From F23-D06 sp002392325 (GTDB lineage Bacteria; Bacteroidota; Bacteroidia; Bacteroidales; WCHB1-69): a stretch of 30,070 nt of DNA. Shown here piece after piece: positions 1-9,373 of the stretch. Each line of letters begins with the position of its first letter. Position 1 is the first letter of the stretch. The stretch lies in NCBI GenBank assembly GCA_946624065.1, contig CAMORT010000029.1, positions 1-30,070 on the forward strand, read 5' to 3'. The notes under the pieces are model-generated. The model did not search any database. It was not told where the DNA came from and worked only from the letters and a program-made list of their open reading frames with translations. The translations under genes were made by a program, and so were the position numbers.

Positions 1-2
1 CC

Positions 3-3000
3 AACGGCCAGACACTCCCGGAAGCCATCCCCTCAACCCCGACGCTCACCACCCAAGACCTCGGATCATCATTGTTTTACACATACGACACCATCCGCGA
101 CAGACAGTTCCGTCTGATTCCCGGCCACACATACGCCGCCCAAGTGACCGCCGTGCTGAAAAACGAATACGGCTACTCCATTGTCAACTTGGGCAACGAA
201 GGCAACAGCCAGATTATCGCATTCGTTTGGGGTGAAGGCATCACGCCTGACGGTTCCACCGCTTTGAGCTCGACACAACCCAGCCAGACCAGCACTACAA
301 AGGACAACAGGGAAGATGTGCTGAAATCGTTCCGCAACCACTACATCGCCACGCCGTTCCAAGACAAAAAAGCGCTGAAGAGATTGACCGACCAGTTCGG
401 CGATGAATCCTCCCACGCGCCCTCCCCCACCTCATATGTCACGCATGAGGTTGACGGCGAGACCATCTACACCATACCGAAAAAGGGAACCCTGTTCACC
501 GCCAACTGGATGCCGTTGCGGTCCGACTCTATTGAATCCTTGACTTACACGGCTTACCTATATAAATATATAGGTGGCGACATCCAGAACTCCATGTCAT
601 TTGCTCCGATCGAGAGCATGAGCATAATGGAGAACAATCCCGATGCCTTTGTTGCCAACAACTACAATCTCGTTTCCATTGAATATCCGGGATGGGAAGA
701 GAAACTGGAAGAGGGTGAGAAGTATCTGTTTTTAGTGGATGCCACCGCACAGTACAGATATGGTCTTTCCACCACATACACTCTTACGGACTACATCAAC
801 AACATACCGGAATACCATGACACCACCATTACGGTAACTCGCTACGACTACGCCACTTTCACCTCGTATGCCCTATTCCAATGGGGCATCGACTCCGGTG
901 CGCTGCGTCCACTGACCGTGGCCGAGTTCACCTATCCGTCAAACATCGTGGCGCACGACTCCGCATGGACAGACATACAGGAGGTGCTGAAAGATGACGA
1001 CTTCAAGTTCATCTGGAATCCCGCCACTGGCGTCGCCACCAACGACACCGTGAAATACGACCTGGTCGTGTGCAAACTCAAGTACAAGTCCACCATCGCA
1101 AAAGCTGTTAAGGACACCATGTTCATTAAGAAGGACATCTCAGAGACATCCTTTATAGACCAAGCTCTTCTGGATTCCCTCAAGATCGGTGATTCCTATG
1201 TGGCATACTTGAAAACCAAATTGTTGCAACACGACTACGATTACAGTATCCCGAACAAGGGATTGTCAAAGTATCTCGTTTTCAAGATGATATCCAACGA
1301 TTCGGTCATCGCGCGTTTGGACAAAACCATACAGTGCCATCCGGACCATCTGAAAGATCTGGACAAATCGCCTGTCGCGATGGACACCAAAACTTTAATC
1401 CATGACAAGACGCGACTGAAATTGGGCAACATGCCGTTAGTCATCCAGAAGGTCACCGAAAACAAAGATGGAGGAAAGAAAATCAGTGGCGAGGGATATG
1501 TGGCCTGGAGGCCTTTCGGTGCCGAATGCTTCATCAAAGTGCAGTTTGACACCATCCAAGTGAACAAAAACAATGATGTAATCTCGGGTACCGCCAAGAG
1601 CATCAGCACAGACGCATCCAACTATGTGAACATGGGCTTCGGCTACGGCTGGACTGACTGGACCGATGACAAAACCGACTGGTTAGCAGCCAATTACAAA
1701 AACAACAAAGAAGTAAAGAAGTATTACGATGAAATTAATACATACAGCAACATCGCGCATGGTATTTTTGGCGTTTTTGAGAAAGAAACCGAGACTGTTT
1801 CTGTAGGAGTGGTCACCCTGCCCCTTGCACTGGACGACGAGGTGGTAAGTGGTTCAAAGAATGTGAAGTTGACCATTGGTGAGATGTACTTCTCGCCCAC
1901 CACGGCACTCATGAACATGACCGCCATTTTCTTTGCCAACTCCGACAACATGTACATTCCGTTCGTGGCCACCAACATTTGTATGGATCCTGAATCCATT
2001 CTTGGAAACATCGACGAAGGCATTGACATGTATCTGGCCAAGGATTACGATGTGGATCTATCGGATGGCTACAAAATGACATTCAAGGCGGCCGACACTT
2101 TAGGCAAGCCCATCAACGGATGTATTGTCAGGATTGACCACGAGGGATTCAAGGAACTGACCGCCGATGTGCAAATTGAATTTGACAAGGAAGACATGTA
2201 CAAAGCCGACTTGAAAAACAACGGCACAGTGCTCAAAGGGCAACCCGTACATGCCCGTATGTACACCCACATTTACGACTGGGATAATTGGACTGCTGAA
2301 ATCACCATGGACGCATTCTCCGTTCCCGGTTGTGAAGATTACACCTTCATTCCCACAGGAAAGGGAATGGTGTTAGACCGTTCCGCCACCTCCACGCCAA
2401 AAATCGTCCGATTGCCGGCCGAGTATGTGAAAGACTCTGCTGGTCCGGGTCAAGGTGGTGGCAGCGGCAAACCCGGTTCTGGTTCCGGCAGCGGATCTGG
2501 TAGTGGTTCTGGTTCCGGAAGTGGCAAACCCGGTTCTGGTAGTGGCAGCGGTGCCTCCGCCAACGCCCAAGGCGGCGGCTCCGGAGGTCCAGGAGGTGCC
2601 GGCGGTTCTGGTGCTGGTGGTTCCCAAGGAGGTAAGAAAGGCACCCCGCCACCCGCAAGCTGGAAGGGCTTCTATCTGGAACAATTCACCGTCCTCTTCC
2701 CCGACGATGTCAGCAACACATTCTCCGATGTGAACGGCGACAAGGGGCAGAAAAAAGACTCCATGCTGATATACAGCTATGGCATCAACGGTTCCCAAAA
2801 AGACAGCGCCTACTATTACTATCCGGGCAGCCGTATCAAAGCCGGTGCCCAGAACATCGTTATTGACGAAGAAGGTTTCTCCACCACGCTCTATGTCAGC
2901 GACCTCCTAACATTGGAAACCGACAAGGGTGGAGGTTGGATGCTCTCCATTGACACGGTGGCCATCGCATTCGTCAAAAGCGAATTTAAAGAGGGCCGTA

Positions 3001-6000
3001 TTGTAGGACAGACAGGCATGCCGCTGTTCAAGGGCAGACTGGGCTACAAATTGGCCTTAGGCAAAAAAGAACTCGAATTCAACTTGCATCCCAAAGACAC
3101 CAACTTCAAATTGGATTTGTGGTTGGCCAACATCAAACTCGACCCCGCCTCTTCCTATTTCAGCATCAAGAAAGTGGACACGGTGGAAAACACCATGATT
3201 GACTTGACCATGAACGGCACCATCAACATCGACTTTGACAAAATCGGTCTTCCGGTTGAGTTCGCCGCCATCAAGTTCGAGAAGATGTACTTGAGAAACT
3301 ACAACAAGCCCGACAACAGTGCCAAATTCAAGTTTGACGGATTGGATTTTGATGCGGGCAAGTGGAGCAAAGCATCCCCGCAAAAACGACTATTCACCTA
3401 TCATGATAATGTGGACGAGGTCACGGAAGTGGCACAGGTTCAGGACAAGAAGCCGATGTTCGAAGGCAGTGTGGGTGGTTTCAGTTTCAGTGTGGAAACC
3501 CTTGACGGCATTTTTGAAAGCGCCGGTGGCAACAAGAAAAAAGTGGGCTTGACAGTTGCCGGTGGCATCAAGATTGGCGTGGGCGCCTGCTCCAACGGCA
3601 GCATCGGCGGTGGAGCCGGATTCAAGTTCTGGGGTGTTGTGGACACCAAGACCTGGGATTGCAACGCCGACGACATTGACGGCGAACTTGACTCCATCTG
3701 GGTTGAAACCGACCTTGACCTCTTCAAGCTGAAGGGCAGAATCGGGTTCTTCCACAACGACGCAACCTACGGTGAGGGTCTGCGCGGCAGCTTGATGGTT
3801 ACTATTATGGATAAAGTGACCTTTGGTGCCGGAGCCGGCTTCGGCACGGTGAAGAAACCGGGCAGCGATACCGAAACATACGATTGGTGGTATGTGGAAG
3901 GTGTGGCCAAGTGCACACCGGGCATTCCGCTGGGCGCCGTTAACCTTACCGGTTTGGGCGGCGGTTTCGCCTATAACATGGCACCGAAGGGTGACAGAGT
4001 GAATGCCGACCCGAGAGAACTGCGCAAGGCAGGCCAGAAAGGATTGGAGGGCAACATGGTGTCTTCGGGCATGGAATTCGTCCCGCATTACGACGCATGG
4101 GCCGCCAAGGCCGGTATAGCCATTGCTTTAGCCGACCCCAAAGCCATGAACGCCGACGGTTTTATCTCATTGCGCGTGTCTGAAGGCAAATTCTCCGGAT
4201 TCACCCTGCAAGTCAACGCCAGTGTCATCACCAACTACGATGCGGAGAAAGACACCAACAGTAATGTCACCATCACGGTGAGTGCCATGATCAACATTGA
4301 AAACGATCCTAATATATTCCTGTTCGACTTCTCCGCCGAAGTAAACACAAAAATCAGTCTGGCCTCCCTGCTTAAAAATGAAATAGGAAACAAGGTGGGA
4401 TTCGATTTCGAATTTCCAGACCAAGGTTCCTTGAGCCAGAATACCATGGATCTCCTGCGCGCCAACTATCCCGAGATTGCCGAAGCGGAAAAGAATGCGA
4501 AGGATAAAGACAATAAAAATAAAAACAATGAAAACGCTCTCGATCTCAGTAGTGTTGGAGGAAGTCTTACCCTTAAGATTCCTATCGGACTGCATGTCAA
4601 ACATTATAAGAAGGGTGTGAGTCCACACACCAACACCGACGACGAATGGTGCTTCTATGTGGGCCGACCGCCGTACGAAGATCGTGTGATCTTCGACATG
4701 GAAACCAATTATATCGTTTTAAAATCCATCTCAAGATTCACATGTTACTTCGCCATCGGCAATTACTTTGAAGGCGGCTTTGAGTTGCCTGACATCCCCA
4801 AGGAAGTGGAGACCTTCCTCGGTACCGACAAGGTGAATAAGGCAAAGAGCAAGCGTATCACCAAGTTGCCGGATGCAGGCGGTTTTGCTCTGGGCGCCTC
4901 TTTCAATAACCATGTAGAATTCGACATGTTCTTATGGGTTGACATCAACGCTTGGTTAGGTTTCGATGTGGCCCTGCTCAACACCAATGGAGCCAGCTGC
5001 GAAGGATATCCCGAAATCGGCAAGAACAACTTCTATGCCGTGGGTCAGATATACGCCATGCTGGAAGGGAAAATCGGCTTAAGTTTGAACCTCGGCTTCT
5101 GGAAAGGCCATCTTTCACTGGCTGAATTGGGTGTTGGTGCCCTGTTGCAAGGTGGTGCTCCGCAGCCCACCTGGTGCTACGGTCTGCTCCGCTTCAAAGC
5201 CAGCGTTTTGGGCGGTTTGGTAAAGATCAACACCAGTGTGGACTTCGAGTTGGGCGATGTGTGCGTGCCTGGTGCCGGCGATCCGTTGGCCAATGTGAAG
5301 TTGTTTGAGAGCATCAGTCCCTCTTTCCCTGACCCCGAGACTGCAGTCAAGGAAGAGAACATCATCTCTCCTTTTGCCAACACCATCATCACCTCCAACA
5401 TGCCTTGGGATGAGGAGTTGATTCTCTGCACCCCCGACCCGAAAGATCCGAATAAACTGAGCGATGCGCGCAAATTCATCTTCGTACTCTGGGATCCTGA
5501 AATGTCCTTAGCCGTAAACGACAGCCGTTTGGCTAAGCCCAAGAGTTCAGACTGGACCGACAAAACCGGTGATGTGATGCGATTCAAAAAAAGCAACAAC
5601 AACTCCAACATATGCTATTTTGAGACTTCTGAGGGCGGCTTGTACGAGTCCACCACCCACAAAGTGCATCTGGTGGCAAGAGCCCTGGAGAAACGCGCCT
5701 ATTGCAAGGATTGCGTTGTCATCGACACCACCGTGGGCAAAGAGCATATTACTTCTGACAAACCTTACAACCTCGCCACCAAGACTGTAAAAACATATTT
5801 CGATAAAACCGAGCTTGATTGGTACAATCCCACTTTCTATGTGGATAAAAAAAGAACTGAAGTCAAACCATTTATGCCTGACACCACTATCTACATCACC
5901 ACATCAGCCGCACCGGACAATCTGACCGACCAAGTGCTGTTCACATGGCCGTACAATGGAGATCCATATTTTCCAAAAGGTGAACTTCACGACAACTACT

Positions 6001-9000
6001 GTTATATATATATGAAGAAAGATCGTGAGAAATTGTTCAACCCTGAAGAACTGGCCAAAGACGGAAAGATGTTGAAAGTCTTTGTTGTCCGACAAGGCGA
6101 CGATGTGCCAGAGCCAATTGATTCAAACGATGTCGATTATTATGGCAAATCCGGTAATTCCAGAGCCCACTTGGAAATCAGACTGCCCGAATCATTCCAA
6201 CAAGACCCGCCAAACTCCCTGTACAAAGTTGTGATATATATCATGGATAGGGACCAGTACAAATCCAAGATTAACGAACAGATTATGCTCCAGCAACAAA
6301 CCACTGTCATCCAAACCCATGAGGTGCAAGGACGTGACTTATGGCAAATTTTGGAAAGCAATGTCACACAAACTAACACTACGACAACTACCACCACTAC
6401 TTCCCAACAGAATTATGGCACAGGCATTTGGAACATCACCCCTATCAATTCTGAAGGATCTTCGGACAATTCCACGCCAGCAAGAGGCAGGGTATCCGCT
6501 GGAACTCTAGTGGCACAAGCCAGTAGCAGTAGTGGAAGTGGAAGCAGTTCGACTGCGAATACGGGAGGCAGAAGACCCGCACAAGCCGTTGCGCAAAACA
6601 CTAGCGGTTCCGGTTCCTCCGGTTCCAACACATCCACTGCTATTTTGGCAGGTTCATCTTCCTCATCATCTTCTTCCACCGGCACGACCAGTTCCGGATT
6701 ACGCAATCCCAAGCGAGGTATCAACCTTAAAAGAGGGGCCGTTCAAACCGGAGGCCATATTCAAATGGAGGCCACCTCAGGCACCAGTAATCGACCTGTA
6801 AATGTGCAAATTACGGGTACCGCATCGCTGAGAGGAGTACAAGCCGGCCACAACGGACCCGTGACCACTGTCATGTCTGTGACCACTCAACCGCAAAGCA
6901 TGCCGAGCCAGCCCGTAGGTGAAAACCATGCCACTATTATCAAGAGAGGAGGTCCTGCGGGAGGCAACATGAACATTGCCCACCTGAATGTGAACCCCGC
7001 TTCGATGAACACCTCACATGTGACGATTACAGGATTAGATAACATATCCGTCAATGTTCCTAATTTAAACATGACAAGTTCTGGCAAAACCTTGATTCCT
7101 GGCAACACAACCCTTATCAACCCAGGTATTGATGGTGGTTTGACAGATCCTGTCAGAGGTATTGGTGGCAGTCATACGATCGTTCCAGGATCTCTCCATG
7201 GAAGTGGCACCAACATTAATCCTGGCGACGGTTCCCTTGGCAACCACGGCGGCAGTGGACTCGGTTCTGGCAGTGGCACGATCCTTCCGGGCAACGGTAC
7301 CAACATCAATCCGGGCAACGGTACCCTTGGCGGCTACGGCGGCAGTGGCGGAACCTTCGGCTCCGGAGGATTCACCCTGACCCGTCCAGGCGTAGGAGAC
7401 ATTGGTGGTCATGGTTTCATTGACAATGGCCCCATAGAGAGCACTATCATAGAAGTGTCCATATCCCACGATCTTCGCAATGGCGGTCTTAACAATGGAC
7501 ACGTGGATCCCAACCCTGATTTTGGACGCCATCACGGCAGTGGCGGAAGTGGCGGCTCCAGTTTCGTTGATGTACGCCAAATCCGTATCGACGAAGCCCG
7601 CGAGGAGATGAGGGAGAAGGGGCGTGACACCATGATGGACTACACACGTACCAAAATCAATGAGTACGCTATCGCCACCCAAATCGGCAACGTGGTCTAT
7701 ACCCTGTACTTCGGAACCTCAGAAGCGACCATCAACACCTATGAGGATCTCTTCACCATCATTAAAAACAACGTCACAGAAGCTAGTTGGAAAAACAAGA
7801 GCTGGACGCATACAAAGGTAGGCACTTCTGTCAAAACCACTCTTCCCGCAGTAAATGACAACAATGCTGCCCGTATCTTCTACAAATACGCTTATCTGTT
7901 CAACAGTTACAAGCCCAACGACCGCACTATGTACCGGGACGGTATCACATTGCCTCCCATCGCCACCTTTGTCGTTAACACAGACAACACCATAGAGAGC
8001 AACAATCTGTTTAAACTGCACAAAGCTTATCGAAACCGTCTTGACGATTTTTACCACGTCAGTAGCAGTTTTAAATTGTACGGCTATGACAATGGGGAGC
8101 ATAATAGGAAAATTAATTATATACCCGGTCCTGTAGATCCTGAGAACAAGCCCTCAAGCAATGTCAATGATTTGAAAGGTCCCCGTGGAATACCTCATCA
8201 AGATGGAACCTCATGGAAGGGTTGGGAAAAAATCAACAGTGAGATAAATGTATCTCATCAAAACTACCAATGGAGCCGTTCTGGGAACAACGTATTGCCT
8301 GAACTGAACTATAGAACACACCCTATAAAATGGAGTCTTAACAGCGGAATGTATAGTGGAACGGGGAACATGTACACTAATGTTCAAGAAGGAACAAGCT
8401 CTTTTAACAGTTGGTGGAACACACCCAACATTCTTGACGTTACAGTGACAGCAAAGACCAACTGCCGCATTGACAGTTCCTATTTCACTAACACTTCAAA
8501 AAGACTGCCCACCTACGGCGACAATCCAGAAGTAAGCATAGTGGACAAAATCACTTCACCCATTTTCGAAGACCTCAAAATCTTCAATTCATTTTTCCAG
8601 CAAATATATAACTATGCAGTTGCACTTGACTGCCGTGGATATAGAGGTGATGGCAAAAAGAAAGAAACTTTTCTCCATGACATTGCCAACCCCAATAATG
8701 TATTAATGTTTGATGACTTCCCATTCCAGATACCCAGTTTCATCCGATCCACATTCTATTTCTACACTTGGGATTTCACATACGACCCTAACTATTATTA
8801 TAACACATATCTTAGTGTCGGCAGAGACTATAGTCACTATAAGGATAACACTTGGTATGACATGGAATACATGAATGAGCTTTCTGGTGGTTACAGGTAC
8901 ACTGAAGATTACAAATTCTTAAATATCCATCGCTACTGGTATGACTATTGGATGTTCTGTGAAAAATTCTATACTGGTCATGCCAAACAAGGTTTAGTTC

Positions 9001-9320
9001 GATTTGAAGATGGGGATGCAGGCAAAACAAAAGAAAATAAGGTTAAGGCCCACCCGTTCTTCGCGGGACTTGTCCCAATTACCACAAGCACCAATGCTGA
9101 ACAGCCTGTTTATCTTGACATCTATTATATTTCGCCAGAAGGAGGATTTGAAACGTTCTGTGACTATATTGTCTCCGATATCAACGAAATAGAAACGGAA
9201 GGAAGAACATTCAAGTACACAAAAATCTATCCGTTGAACTGGAAATTCAATTTGTTCAAGATAACAAATGATCAGCGCAACAATTTGATAAAGTACAACA
9301 AACTCGTATTTTCGAAATAA
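3..9320 (+). CDS. Giant modular extracellular-type protein of unknown function (5' partial)
   Basis: The frame is open from the first complete codon at base 3, so the gene starts left of the window. The TTG at 72 is only an internal codon. At least 3105 residues are visible, ending at TAA 9318-9320. Numbering residues from base 3, the N-terminal part (about 1-810) is beta-rich and begins with what may be the end of a fibronectin-III-like module. A Gly/Ser/Pro linker covers about 813-879. A long region (about 880-1900) follows, rich in glycine and alternating hydrophobics, with motifs such as GVGALLQGG and LGGGFAYNM and a charged Lys/Asp/Asn linker near 1500. Thr/Ser- and Gly/Asn-rich low-complexity segments lie at about 2123-2233 and 2360-2470, then a charged possibly helical stretch, and a Tyr/Trp-rich C-terminal domain. 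There is no T9SS sorting domain, LPXTG motif or terminal membrane anchor. The next gene is 53 bp downstream on the same strand. I cannot name a family. A secreted or envelope structural protein is inferred from composition only. Confidence 0.85.
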   Translation, partial: NGQTLPEAIPSTPTLTTQDLGSSLFYTYDTIRDRQFRLIPGHTYAAQVTAVLKNEYGYSIVNLGNEGNSQIIAFVWGEGITPDGSTALSSTQPSQTSTTKDNREDVLKSFRNHYIATPFQDKKALKRLTDQFGDESSHAPSPTSYVTHEVDGETIYTIPKKGTLFTANWMPLRSDSIESLTYTAYLYKYIGGDIQNSMSFAPIESMSIMENNPDAFVANNYNLVSIEYPGWEEKLEEGEKYLFLVDATAQYRYGLSTTYTLTDYINNIPEYHDTTITVTRYDYATFTSYALFQWGIDSGALRPLTVAEFTYPSNIVAHDSAWTDIQEVLKDDDFKFIWNPATGVATNDTVKYDLVVCKLKYKSTIAKAVKDTMFIKKDISETSFIDQALLDSLKIGDSYVAYLKTKLLQHDYDYSIPNKGLSKYLVFKMISNDSVIARLDKTIQCHPDHLKDLDKSPVAMDTKTLIHDKTRLKLGNMPLVIQKVTENKDGGKKISGEGYVAWRPFGAECFIKVQFDTIQVNKNNDVISGTAKSISTDASNYVNMGFGYGWTDWTDDKTDWLAANYKNNKEVKKYYDEINTYSNIAHGIFGVFEKETETVSVGVVTLPLALDDEVVSGSKNVKLTIGEMYFSPTTALMNMTAIFFANSDNMYIPFVATNICMDPESILGNIDEGIDMYLAKDYDVDLSDGYKMTFKAADTLGKPINGCIVRIDHEGFKELTADVQIEFDKEDMYKADLKNNGTVLKGQPVHARMYTHIYDWDNWTAEITMDAFSVPGCEDYTFIPTGKGMVLDRSATSTPKIVRLPAEYVKDSAGPGQGGGSGKPGSGSGSGSGSGSGSGSGKPGSGSGSGASANAQGGGSGGPGGAGGSGAGGSQGGKKGTPPPASWKGFYLEQFTVLFPDDVSNTFSDVNGDKGQKKDSMLIYSYGINGSQKDSAYYYYPGSRIKAGAQNIVIDEEGFSTTLYVSDLLTLETDKGGGWMLSIDTVAIAFVKSEFKEGRIVGQTGMPLFKGRLGYKLALGKKELEFNLHPKDTNFKLDLWLANIKLDPASSYFSIKKVDTVENTMIDLTMNGTINIDFDKIGLPVEFAAIKFEKMYLRNYNKPDNSAKFKFDGLDFDAGKWSKASPQKRLFTYHDNVDEVTEVAQVQDKKPMFEGSVGGFSFSVETLDGIFESAGGNKKKVGLTVAGGIKIGVGACSNGSIGGGAGFKFWGVVDTKTWDCNADDIDGELDSIWVETDLDLFKLKGRIGFFHNDATYGEGLRGSLMVTIMDKVTFGAGAGFGTVKKPGSDTETYDWWYVEGVAKCTPGIPLGAVNLTGLGGGFAYNMAPKGDRVNADPRELRKAGQKGLEGNMVSSGMEFVPHYDAWAAKAGIAIALADPKAMNADGFISLRVSEGKFSGFTLQVNASVITNYDAEKDTNSNVTITVSAMINIENDPNIFLFDFSAEVNTKISLASLLKNEIGNKVGFDFEFPDQGSLSQNTMDLLRANYPEIAEAEKNAKDKDNKNKNNENALDLSSVGGSLTLKIPIGLHVKHYKKGVSPHTNTDDEWCFYVGRPPYEDRVIFDMETNYIVLKSISRFTCYFAIGNYFEGGFELPDIPKEVETFLGTDKVNKAKSKRITKLPDAGGFALGASFNNHVEFDMFLWVDINAWLGFDVALLNTNGASCEGYPEIGKNNFYAVGQIYAMLEGKIGLSLNLGFWKGHLSLAELGVGALLQGGAPQPTWCYGLLRFKASVLGGLVKINTSVDFELGDVCVPGAGDPLANVKLFESISPSFPDPETAVKEENIISPFANTIITSNMPWDEELILCTPDPKDPNKLSDARKFIFVLWDPEMSLAVNDSRLAKPKSSDWTDKTGDVMRFKKSNNNSNICYFETSEGGLYESTTHKVHLVARALEKRAYCKDCVVIDTTVGKEHITSDKPYNLATKTVKTYFDKTELDWYNPTFYVDKKRTEVKPFMPDTTIYITTSAAPDNLTDQVLFTWPYNGDPYFPKGELHDNYCYIYMKKDREKLFNPEELAKDGKMLKVFVVRQGDDVPEPIDSNDVDYYGKSGNSRAHLEIRLPESFQQDPPNSLYKVVIYIMDRDQYKSKINEQIMLQQQTTVIQTHEVQGRDLWQILESNVTQTNTTTTTTTTSQQNYGTGIWNITPINSEGSSDNSTPARGRVSAGTLVAQASSSSGSGSSSTANTGGRRPAQAVAQNTSGSGSSGSNTSTAILAGSSSSSSSSTGTTSSGLRNPKRGINLKRGAVQTGGHIQMEATSGTSNRPVNVQITGTASLRGVQAGHNGPVTTVMSVTTQPQSMPSQPVGENHATIIKRGGPAGGNMNIAHLNVNPASMNTSHVTITGLDNISVNVPNLNMTSSGKTLIPGNTTLINPGIDGGLTDPVRGIGGSHTIVPGSLHGSGTNINPGDGSLGNHGGSGLGSGSGTILPGNGTNINPGNGTLGGYGGSGGTFGSGGFTLTRPGVGDIGGHGFIDNGPIESTIIEVSISHDLRNGGLNNGHVDPNPDFGRHHGSGGSGGSSFVDVRQIRIDEAREEMREKGRDTMMDYTRTKINEYAIATQIGNVVYTLYFGTSEATINTYEDLFTIIKNNVTEASWKNKSWTHTKVGTSVKTTLPAVNDNNAARIFYKYAYLFNSYKPNDRTMYRDGITLPPIATFVVNTDNTIESNNLFKLHKAYRNRLDDFYHVSSSFKLYGYDNGEHNRKINYIPGPVDPENKPSSNVNDLKGPRGIPHQDGTSWKGWEKINSEINVSHQNYQWSRSGNNVLPELNYRTHPIKWSLNSGMYSGTGNMYTNVQEGTSSFNSWWNTPNILDVTVTAKTNCRIDSSYFTNTSKRLPTYGDNPEVSIVDKITSPIFEDLKIFNSFFQQIYNYAVALDCRGYRGDGKKKETFLHDIANPNNVLMFDDFPFQIPSFIRSTFYFYTWDFTYDPNYYYNTYLSVGRDYSHYKDNTWYDMEYMNELSGGYRYTEDYKFLNIHRYWYDYWMFCEKFYTGHAKQGLVRFEDGDAGKTKENKVKAHPFFAGLVPITTSTNAEQPVYLDIYYISPEGGFETFCDYIVSDINEIETEGRTFKYTKIYPLNWKFNLFKITNDQRNNLIKYNKLVFSK
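2439..2640 (+). repeat. Gly/Ser low-complexity linker coding tract
   Basis: In-frame tract of the giant gene dominated by GGT/GGC and TCT/TCC/AGT/AGC codons, with repeated GSGSGSGSG and two copies of GSGKPGSGSGSG. The 6-bp periodicity would allow in-frame length change by slippage. It separates two beta-rich regions and probably acts as a flexible linker. The proline-rich open frames on the opposite strand here are shadows of this tract. Confidence 0.85.
7206..7349 (+). repeat. Pair of 54-bp in-frame repeats in a Gly/Asn-rich segment
   Basis: Copy one (7206-7259) encodes GTNINPGDGSLGNHGGSG. Copy two (7296-7349) encodes GTNINPGNGTLGGYGGSG. Fourteen of 18 residues match and the copies are spaced 90 bp apart. 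A weaker relative, TTLINPGIDGG, lies just upstream. The segment sits in a longer Gly/Asn/Pro-rich linker of the giant protein and looks like internal tandem duplication. Confidence 0.8.
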
Positions 9321-9373
9321 TTCCAACCTCAGCATTTCGTGCAACTAATTTCCAAACGCTAAACCACAAGATT

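Noticed and set aside
72..74. TTG as the start codon of the giant gene.
   Set aside because: The same frame is open upstream to base 3 and encodes a protein-like sequence with no signal peptide after the TTG, so the gene is cut by the window edge.
557..574. A/T-rich near-palindrome CCTATATAAATATATAGG.
   Set aside because: It lies inside the giant coding sequence and is explained by Tyr/Leu/Lys/Ile codons; no promoter or operator context.
3390..4088. Minus-strand open frame of 232 codons.
   Set aside because: Antisense to the giant gene, without recognisable features.
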